DNA from: Verrucomicrobiota bacterium
Lineage (GTDB): Bacteria > Verrucomicrobiota > Verrucomicrobiia > Verrucomicrobiales > DEV007
Length of the DNA stretch: 5,410 nucleotides
Direction of reading: 5' to 3'
Assembly (NCBI GenBank): GCA_027618625.1
Contig: JAQCER010000299.1
Coordinates: forward strand, 1-5,410
The notes beneath the pieces are model-generated. The model saw nothing but the letters and a program-made list of their open reading frames with translations, was not told the origin of the DNA and ran no database searches. The translations under genes and the position numbers were made by a program. Of this stretch, positions 1 to 4,759 are shown in pieces; the first letter of the stretch is position 1, and each line of letters begins with the position of its first letter.

Positions 1-2110
1 CGGTGTCGCCGACGAAAGCGACTACATTGGGAGCGCCGATATCCTGTAATCCACCTCCGCTGACGGAAGAGAAATTCGCCCCATGGATCCGAAATGCAAA
101 CCCATCATCGGTGTGAAATCCGAACGTGTAATCGCCCGGCTCAGTGATACGAATCGTTCCCTTGGCTAGCTGGACGAAGTCTTCATCCGTCCACGTATCC
201 GAGAATTGAACGTCATCTGGATACGGATCGTCTTCGGGGAACAATCCCGTGGCGTCCCCATGGTTGATATACGTGTGTTCGGTGTCGAAGACGCTGCCCT
301 CGAAACCTTCCCCAGTTGCCCGGTTGATCAGGTCCACCGCGCGAGCCAATCCGCCGAGAGTGCCTCCGCCCCAGATATAGCGGACGCCAAATGCGCCATC
401 GCTACCTTCCGGGCCTGCTAGAGCTTCGGGCAAGAGCGGCACCGGCGTCTGAAATGTTCCCTCCCAGGAGACATCGTTGCCCTTGTCGTCCTTGCCGGTA
501 AGCTTGTAAGTGTGTTCTGAACCAGGAGCAAACGCGACGGCGGTATTGTACTTAATGGTGACAAAGGAACCTTCCTTCGAAGTCACGGTCGTCACTGGCT
601 GACCGTCGATCAGCAGCGCGAACGAGGGCGTGTCCAGCTTGTTCAATCCAGTATCCGCCAGCACCACGCTCACTTCCTGTGGCAGGGCATTGACGCCCGA
701 AAGGATCGCTGATCCGCCCCCGGAAACCACGATATTGTCGATTGCCCACCACCAGTCATTTGTGGCGTTGGTGAGGCCAAAATTCAGCTTCATCGAGCGG
801 GTGCCTTCAGGGTTTTCGATCGGGACGATGATTGTTTCATTGGTGGAGTTGTCGTCGTGGAAGTTGTCGTCATTGCCGTCGGAACTCCAGTGCAAGACCT
901 CGACGGGTTCACCATCGTCGAAGGTTACGGTGATCGTGGCTGTCTGGTTGTTTGTGTTATCACCTTCGTCGCAACACTCTGGTCTCCAGCTGGAGTCGAA
1001 CTTCAGCAGAACTGAGCCTGGAGGAACTCCGTCCAGAGCGATGGCGGGCGTAGCCAGGAAGGAATTAAAGCGTCCCTGTCCTGCTGGGCTTCCTGAATCG
1101 TCCCATTCATCCGGGTCAGCGATCGCTACTGTCCCGGTTCCTTTGGTGAACTCGGTTCTTCGCTGGTCCCCGGCGGTCAGCGCCCACCAGTCCTTGTCCG
1201 CAAAACTCCAGCCCTTCCACTCGGTTACTCCCACCCATTCGATCGGATCTTCAGGTGCGGGATCGGGAGAGAAGTCGCCTTTAAAGAGCTGCGAATCATC
1301 GGTCACCCAGCCGACTGGGCCCTGCTTCGACCAGACCATCTCAGCAGCGGCTCCCTCATCAACACTGGCACCCAGTTCGATGCCCTCAAAATCCTCACTG
1401 AACAGATCATCCGAGCGGACTTCGACGTTATCGATCGCCCAGAACCAGTTGTTCACAGCATCGGTCATGGCAAACGTCAGCACCATCTGTGAAATGCCGG
1501 CGGGATTCGTCAATTTGATCTCAATGTGCTCGTTGGTCTTGTCGTCGGCCGTGACCACCCATTCGAGCACGGTAACGACTTCTGTTCCGTCATATTCGAC
1601 GGTCACACTCGCCTTCTGAGCGCCTTCCGGACGGAAGCTGGAATCGAACTCCAGCACCAGAGAATTGGCACCTGCGCCGGAGACGTCGATGGTTCGGGAC
1701 AGCAGGCTGTTAAAGGTGCCTTGACTGGACGGGCTCTTCAGGTCGTCCCACTCGTCAGGGTCAGTGACGGCTACCACGCCGGTGCCTTTGGTAAACTCTG
1801 TTCGACGCTGGTCTCCTGCGGTGAGCGCCCACCAGGCATTGTTCGCAAAACTCCAGCCGCGCCACTCGGTAACCCCAAGTCCCGCAGCCAGGCCTGCCAT
1901 CCCCGCGTCATCGATGCTCCAACCTCCAGGAGCCGTCTTCGTCCACACCTCTTCTCCCGCGACTCCCTGCGTGGTGCCCTCGTCGACGCTGTCACCCAGC
2001 GTGACGCTCTCAAAGTCCTCAAGCAAATAGGTTTTTGCCTCTGCCGACATGGGCAGGGCGATCGTGCAAAAGCAGGCCAGAAGGCCATGGCTCGTAATGA
2101 ATCGTTTCAT
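1..2110 (-). CDS. Large secreted multidomain protein with tandem beta-sandwich-like domains and a PA14-like segment (3' end outside window)
   Basis: The frame is open for 703 codons from ATG at 2110 to the left edge, so the C-terminus is missing. An in-frame TAA at 2146-2144 and the lack of another ATG between fix the start. Residues 1-25 look like a Sec signal peptide: MKR, a hydrophobic stretch LLACFCTIALP, then cleavage after A-E-A (23-25). Residues about 30-232 and 236-463 are two copies of one domain, each opening with L/SEDFE and closing with W-A-I-D-N; both carry GVTEW-x-GWSFA and ALTAGDQRRTEFTKGTG. Residues about 465-556 resemble an Ig-like linker (LLIDGQPVTTV, FAPGSEHTY). Residues about 570-703 include GDYTFGFHTDDGFAFRI, typical of PA14-like carbohydrate-binding folds. 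Copy 2 has a vicinal Cys pair (379-380) and an Asp/Asn-rich loop (411-421) that could bind calcium. Similar architectures occur in exported Verrucomicrobiota proteins. I infer an extracellular or surface adhesin/binding role, but any catalytic domain would lie beyond the window. No clear Shine-Dalgarno is visible. Confidence 0.5.
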   Translation of the reverse strand, partial: MKRFITSHGLLACFCTIALPMSAEAKTYLLEDFESVTLGDSVDEGTTQGVAGEEVWTKTAPGGWSIDDAGMAGLAAGLGVTEWRGWSFANNAWWALTAGDQRRTEFTKGTGVVAVTDPDEWDDLKSPSSQGTFNSLLSRTIDVSGAGANSLVLEFDSSFRPEGAQKASVTVEYDGTEVVTVLEWVVTADDKTNEHIEIKLTNPAGISQMVLTFAMTDAVNNWFWAIDNVEVRSDDLFSEDFEGIELGASVDEGAAAEMVWSKQGPVGWVTDDSQLFKGDFSPDPAPEDPIEWVGVTEWKGWSFADKDWWALTAGDQRRTEFTKGTGTVAIADPDEWDDSGSPAGQGRFNSFLATPAIALDGVPPGSVLLKFDSSWRPECCDEGDNTNNQTATITVTFDDGEPVEVLHWSSDGNDDNFHDDNSTNETIIVPIENPEGTRSMKLNFGLTNATNDWWWAIDNIVVSGGGSAILSGVNALPQEVSVVLADTGLNKLDTPSFALLIDGQPVTTVTSKEGSFVTIKYNTAVAFAPGSEHTYKLTGKDDKGNDVSWEGTFQTPVPLLPEALAGPEGSDGAFGVRYIWGGGTLGGLARAVDLINRATGEGFEGSVFDTEHTYINHGDATGLFPEDDPYPDDVQFSDTWTDEDFVQLAKGTIRITEPGDYTFGFHTDDGFAFRIHGANFSSVSGGGLQDIGAPNVVAFVGDT
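722..2023 (-). repeat. Two tandem copies of a ~200-230-residue domain within the secreted protein
   Basis: Copy 1 is about 1415-2023 and copy 2 about 722-1405. Shared blocks in order: (S/L)EDFE near the start, DEG, V-W-(T/S)-K, P-x-GW, GVTEW-x-GWSFA, WWALTAGDQRRTEFTKGTG, ADPDEWDD or TDPDEWDD, FNS, L-x-FDSS-x-RPE, LTN or ENP-x-G, and a closing W-(F/W)-WAIDN. Over the 17 codons of ALTAGDQRRTEFTKGTG the two copies differ at nine synonymous positions and at no amino acid. The duplication is therefore old and maintained by selection on the protein rather than a recent DNA event. Copy 2 carries an extra Asp/Asn-rich insertion before its last strands. Confidence 0.5.
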
Positions 2111-2130
2111 ATTTTGAATCGGTGAGTGAC

Positions 2131-2145
2131 GTTGTTGTTGTTGTT
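2131..2145. repeat. (GTT)5 microsatellite in the 5' leader of the secreted-protein gene
   Basis: Five perfect GTT units, read as AAC repeats on the minus strand, begin 21 bases upstream of the ATG at 2110. They lie between the upstream in-frame stop and the start codon. An unstructured A/C-rich leader of this kind may help ribosome loading where no Shine-Dalgarno exists. That role is inference. Confidence 0.5.
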
Positions 2146-2366
2146 AGCGAATATTGGAAAGTCGGCGTTGCGGTGAACCAAAACAGTCAGAATCGAATGC
2201 TGCAAAGGATCGCTGGTTACAGTTTTGGCAGGTCTCTGGGCGCGGTAACACCGTATTATTAATGCGGCACGCAAATAGATTCATTTTCCAAAAAATGGAT
2301 CTGGTTGAAGCATTAAGACCAGAAGTCTGGAGAAACACTTGCATCGACATGCAATCATGACGTGTA

Positions 2367-2555
2367 GTGATCGCTGAGGTCATTGTCCAGATAAATGCAG
2401 CGCGTTTCCTGGATGGACTGGAACGAACTGACGAAGCCTATGCGCCAGGGTGGGGTGTCAAGGCTGTGATCAACGCCACATTCGCACTGCTCAACTCCCT
2501 GCCTGAAAACGCGGTGCTTGGAGAGATCGATACCTACGGCTGCGCGGAGTGTTGA
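2367..2555 (+). CDS. Doubtful small ORF, 62 codons, no recognised family
   Basis: Starts at GTG 2367 and ends at TGA 2553-2555. Its codon choice resembles the neighbouring genes (many GCG, CTG, GTC, GAG and ATC codons), and the product would be soluble and mildly acidic, ending in YGCAEC. A segment WGVKAVINATFALLNSL could form an amphipathic helix. Against it: no ATG, no Shine-Dalgarno before the GTG, and no family I recognise. The frame is closed upstream by TGA at 2358-2360, beyond which the same frame is open again, so it could be the tail of a decayed gene. A terminator-like hairpin follows about 30 bases after its stop, which is the best external support for a plus-strand transcript here. 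Confidence 0.5.
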   Translation: MIAEVIVQINAARFLDGLERTDEAYAPGWGVKAVINATFALLNSLPENAVLGEIDTYGCAEC

Positions 2556-2571
2556 GTTGAGTTGAGTTGAG
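2551..2571. repeat. (GTTGA)4 pentanucleotide tandem repeat
   Basis: Four perfect GTTGA units plus a trailing G. The first unit contains the TGA stop of the doubtful ORF ending at 2555. The length is not a multiple of three, so copy-number slippage would shift frames of any reading through it. Confidence 0.5.
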
Positions 2572-2584
2572 GATCCGGCTCGCA

Positions 2585-2625
2585 GCCGCCGGTGAGACAG
2601 CGGCGGCGGCCGTTATTTATTGTTT
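2585..2625 (+). terminator. Possible rho-independent terminator (plus strand)
   Basis: GCCGCC at 2585-2590 can pair with GGCGGC at 2602-2607 around an 11-base loop, extended by two more G-C pairs after one mismatch. The 3' flank, from about 2611, reads CGTTATTTATTGTTTGTTTC, T-rich but not a pure T-run. The orientation suits a transcript coming from the left on the plus strand. The weak tail makes this tentative. Confidence 0.5.
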
Positions 2626-2745
2626 GTTTCGATGGGTATGAGGAGGAGTGGTGGATTGAAGCAATTTTCGCGTGAAACCGTTGGTAATTTGCATTGTCCT
2701 GCAGCATGGATTGCCGGTATTCTGAGGAATGGCCCGAGCTTGGAA

Positions 2746-2790
2746 ACGTCACACAACAATCATTGAGGTGTGACGTGACGCTTTTGTCAC
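2746..2790. promoter_or_regulatory. Operator-like dyad cluster upstream of the CYTH-CHAD gene
   Basis: ACGTCACAC (2746-2754) and GTGTGACGT (2768-2776) form a perfect 9-bp inverted repeat centred on C2761. The inner CAAT (2757-2760) and ATTG (2762-2765) share the same centre, so 13 of 15 symmetric pairs match over 31 bp. Overlapping it, GTGAC (2775-2779) and GTCAC (2786-2790) make a second dyad with a 6-base spacer. In all, four GTGAC/GTCAC half-sites lie within 43 bases, ending 13 bases before the ATG at 2804. It could be a DNA-binding site for a dimeric regulator or an RNA hairpin in the leader. The spacing of the second dyad (GTGA, 8 bases, TCAC) does not fit a standard CRP site, which has 6. 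Confidence 0.5.
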
Positions 2791-2794
2791 TATT

Positions 2795-2799
2795 GGTGA
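2795..2799 (+). promoter_or_regulatory. Ribosome binding site of the CYTH-CHAD gene
   Basis: GGTGA matches the 3' part of the Shine-Dalgarno consensus GGAGGTGA and lies 4 bases before ATG 2804. It supports that start. An out-of-frame ATG-CTA-TGA minimal ORF (2799-2807) overlaps the start codon. Confidence 0.5.
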
Positions 2800-2803
2800 T
2801 GCT

Positions 2804-4513
2804 ATGAAAACCCCTGAGACACGCTTCGAGTCTGAGTTATCGTTTGTATTGAATGATCCCGTTACAGAGCTGCCCAGGCTCCTGCGACTGGTGAAAAAAG
2901 AAGGGGGCATCATTGGCGATCCCGTGCCGGGAACGGGGGCCCTGGTGGACAGATACTTTGATACTCAGGACTGGGATCTCTACAATGCCGGCTGGTCTTA
3001 CCGTTTCCGCGATGCTTCCCCACTGAACCGGAGCGTCAGCCTTGAGACATTGCCAAGACTGGCAGATGAGAGTGGCAGTGGACGGCACGAAGGAAAAGAG
3101 GTTGAACTCACTGCAGACGGCGGGTTACCGATCAGCTCTGCGTTACTGATCTCGGAAGCGCCGCTCAGCGATGCGCTGCACGAGATCGTCAAGAATAGCA
3201 ACGCGGGCTTGTCGGAGCTATTTCGAATGAGCACGGAGCGCGCAAGCTACCGGCTGTCTGTGGACGGTGAGGACATCCTGCTGAGTGTTGATGATACGAC
3301 CGTAGACGTGGATGAAAGCACCCGTTCGGCGCATCCAGAACATTTTTACGAAGTGGAGTTCAAGCTGGAGGGCGGCGAGGGGCAACGCCTGCGTCATCTC
3401 GCGGGTCGGATTGAGAAGAAGCTGGGCCTTTCGAGGTCCCGCTTGAGTAAGTTTGAGAGAGGCCTGCAGGTTACCGGGGGGATGCCTTCAGTGGTTCTGT
3501 TAGAGGACGCGGATGACGGGCTGGAGTGCGGAGCTGAGGCTACCGTTGGGGAAATCGCGAGGGCATTTTTCCTATCTCATTTCCGCTCGTTCCTGTTGAT
3601 GGAAGGCACCGTTCGCGAAGGGGGCGATCCCAGGGCAGTGCGCAAGATGCGGGTGGCGAGCCGCCAGCTCCAGGTAGGCCTGGAGGTGTTCGCGGATTAT
3701 CTTCCAGCACCCATGATCAAGGCGCTTCGCTCGGAACTCCGTTGGATCAGCAGGAAGTTAGGGGAGGTGCGGGATCTCGACGTTTTCAGCGATTTCCTGA
3801 CGGCGGAAGTTGCAGATGTGGAGTTGACTTTGCCCGAGTTGCAGGCTCACGTCGCCGCTTCCTGGGCAGCGGCGCGGAGCGCTCTCGTTAAGGCTCTCAC
3901 CAGCGCGCGGTTCCTCCGCTTGCGACGTGACTTCGCGGCTTTCTTGAACTCCAGGAGTTTGTGGAATGAGCTGGGAGGTGATGTCGCGGCTTTGCAGATT
4001 GCAGAGAATGCGTTGCTGCCTGCTCTGGCCCTGTTGCGGAAAGGCGGATCGGCGATCGATGATGCATCAGCCGAAGCGAAGCTCCATCGGTTACGGCTCG
4101 CCTGTAAAGAGTTTCGCTATCGCCTTGGGCTTTTTGAACCGCTCGTTCCCGGCGGCCTGCAAATGTTTATCAAAGCCTGCAAGTCTCTGCAGAATGGTCT
4201 CGGGGTTCGCTGTGATGTTTTCGTTGCCCGCGGACGCATCAACGACTTCTGCAAATCGAATGAACTGGGCGACGTTGAACGGGACGAGCTAAAAAAGCTG
4301 AAGAAATTGCTGAAGGGTCGCCTGCGCGATCTGAAGGGAGGATATGCCGAGAAATGGCGGGACTTCTCTTCGTCTGTGCGGGGTAAGAAACTGCGCAATC
4401 GCCTCAGAGAGCCCGCAGTGGAGGAGGCGCGCGATGAAGATGGGCAACTCACGCAAGACACGACGGAGAAGGTGGCGGAGTTACGTCCGGTAGATGAGTA
4501 CGTGATCCGCTAG
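2804..4513 (+). CDS. CYTH and CHAD domain-containing protein
   Basis: 569 residues. Residues about 7-222 form a CYTH (triphosphate tunnel) domain: ExE at 9-11, YFDT at 51-54, YRFR at 66-69, KEVEL at 98-102, TERASYRL at 144-151, VDD at 162-164, YEVEFKL at 182-188 and SRLSKF at 212-217. Residues about 245-525 form a CHAD helical domain with two repeats: MRVASRQL (282-289) with LGEVRDLDVF (319-328), then LHRLRLACKEFRYRL (427-441) with RCDVFVA (469-475). The family acts on or binds inorganic triphosphate and polyphosphate; E. coli YgiF is a CYTH-CHAD triphosphatase. The protein is cytosolic, with no signal peptide. Oddities: the ExExK lysine is Ser13, and the usual CHAD His in the first repeat is Arg280, while His428 in the second is kept. 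The C-terminal 30 residues are an acidic extension. The start is supported by GGTGA and by the CYTH motif beginning at residue 8. Stop is TAG. Family call is firm; catalytic activity is uncertain. Confidence 0.5.
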   Translation: MKTPETRFESELSFVLNDPVTELPRLLRLVKKEGGIIGDPVPGTGALVDRYFDTQDWDLYNAGWSYRFRDASPLNRSVSLETLPRLADESGSGRHEGKEVELTADGGLPISSALLISEAPLSDALHEIVKNSNAGLSELFRMSTERASYRLSVDGEDILLSVDDTTVDVDESTRSAHPEHFYEVEFKLEGGEGQRLRHLAGRIEKKLGLSRSRLSKFERGLQVTGGMPSVVLLEDADDGLECGAEATVGEIARAFFLSHFRSFLLMEGTVREGGDPRAVRKMRVASRQLQVGLEVFADYLPAPMIKALRSELRWISRKLGEVRDLDVFSDFLTAEVADVELTLPELQAHVAASWAAARSALVKALTSARFLRLRRDFAAFLNSRSLWNELGGDVAALQIAENALLPALALLRKGGSAIDDASAEAKLHRLRLACKEFRYRLGLFEPLVPGGLQMFIKACKSLQNGLGVRCDVFVARGRINDFCKSNELGDVERDELKKLKKLLKGRLRDLKGGYAEKWRDFSSSVRGKKLRNRLREPAVEEARDEDGQLTQDTTEKVAELRPVDEYVIR

Positions 4514-4528
4514 AGGGCACCCATTACT

Positions 4529-4547
4529 TTAGCAATCTGTTAGCAAT
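4529..4547 (-). repeat. Short direct repeat at the 3' end of the SelW-like gene
   Basis: ATTGCTAA occurs twice on the minus strand (4547-4540 and 4536-4529), 11 bases apart. The first copy is read as part of P-L-L-T and the second supplies the last Cys codon and the TAA stop. It may be a small duplication that extended the C-terminus, or chance. Confidence 0.5.
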
Positions 4548-4750
4548 GGCCCGACTTCCCCTGGCTTGGGGAAACGTCCCGTTTTGGACTTCGCGTAGAC
4601 CGTGGTTCCATCCACGCGGACTTCAAAGATTCCGCTGCCGCCCGCGATGAGTTTGCTTTCTACGCCGTGGGATTGCTTCAGCTCAGCTGCTACACGAGCA
4701 GCTTCGGGCTGGTAGTTTCATACGGAGCAGTATTCGATTTCTACGTTCAT
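4529..4750 (-). CDS. SelW-like selenoprotein (Rdx / SelT-SelW-SelH family) with in-frame UGA for selenocysteine
   Basis: ATG at 4750, TAA at 4531-4529, one internal TGA at 4720-4718; 73 residues if the TGA is read as Sec11. The N-terminus MNVEIEYCSVU gives the redox motif C8-x-x-U11 directly after the first beta strand, followed by NYQPEAARVAAEL (helix). Then come GGSGIFEVRVDG (strands, residues 37-48) and KTGRFPKPGE (56-65), all hallmarks of the small Rdx thioredoxin-like family. Relatives carry CxxC or CxxU at this site, so the TGA replaces a redox residue, not a random one. A SECIS-like hairpin follows at once. Expected role: cytosolic thiol or selenol oxidoreductase of unknown partner. 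It starts 9 bases after the AIM24 stop, in the same frame, so nothing longer is possible upstream; no Shine-Dalgarno is seen, suggesting translational coupling. A Cys ends the protein (C73). Alternatives are a nonsense mutation or a sequencing error; the hairpin and motif position argue against these. Sec machinery genes are not in the window. Confidence 0.5.
4679..4720 (-). promoter_or_regulatory. Bacterial SECIS-like hairpin following the UGA codon
   Basis: On the minus strand the UGA (4720-4718) is followed by six bases, then CAGC (4711-4708), an internal-loop CCGA, AGCTGCT (4703-4697), loop CGTGT (4696-4692), AGCAGCT (4691-4685), GA, and GCTG (4682-4679). The 7-bp upper stem and 4-bp lower stem are both perfect. 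The apical loop starts 21 bases after the UGA and has G as its second base. Bacterial SECIS elements are described as having a short apical loop with a G in its first two positions, roughly 16-37 bases from the UGA, so both criteria are met. It would be bound by SelB to deliver Sec-tRNA. No bulged U like that of E. coli fdhF is evident. Confidence 0.5.
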
Positions 4751-4759
4751 ACGAATGTG

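Larger units (their letters stand above)
2111..2803. other. Divergent intergenic region of about 690 bases
   Basis: This stretch separates the minus-strand secreted protein gene from the plus-strand CYTH-CHAD gene, so promoters for both should lie here. No convincing consensus sigma-70 promoter was found for either. For the minus-strand gene, TTGGTT and TCCAAT separated by 17 bases lie roughly 40-70 bases upstream of its start, but the match is poor. Contents supported individually: a (GTT)5 tract, a (GTTGA)4 tract, a terminator-like hairpin, and a strong dyad before 2804. The part from about 2150 to 2365 is poorer in GC and I see no tRNA, riboswitch or recognisable gene in it. Confidence 0.5.

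Noticed and set aside
630..1619. Plus-strand open frame of 329 codons
   Set aside because: It is antisense to the secreted protein, is extremely Ser/Thr/Pro-rich with no domain, and the minus-strand frame has a signal peptide and clear repeated domains.
1526..2125. Plus-strand open frame of about 200 codons
   Set aside because: Antisense shadow of the first domain copy; its sequence lacks any recognisable motif.
2358..2360. Another in-frame TGA, joining the frames 2154-2357 and 2361-2555, as a possible second selenocysteine site
   Set aside because: No redox motif around it, no convincing SECIS-like hairpin noted after it, and the upstream frame does not look coding.
2144..2383. Minus-strand 79-codon frame ending next to the secreted-protein start
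   Set aside because: Atypical composition, no start signal and no motif; the region looks non-coding.
2775..2790. CRP/FNR-type site GTGAC ... GTCAC
   Set aside because: The spacing between GTGA and TCAC is 8 bases instead of the 6 expected for CRP, so no named regulator is assigned.
4117..4461. Minus-strand open frame of 114 codons inside the CYTH-CHAD gene
   Set aside because: Ser/Arg-rich antisense shadow of the CHAD domain.
4556..4585. Stem TTCCCC / GGGGAA followed by GTTTT as a terminator of the CYTH-CHAD gene
   Set aside because: The T-run is only four bases and starts about nine bases after the stem; the stem lies within the SelW-like coding sequence, so it is noted but not listed as a terminator.
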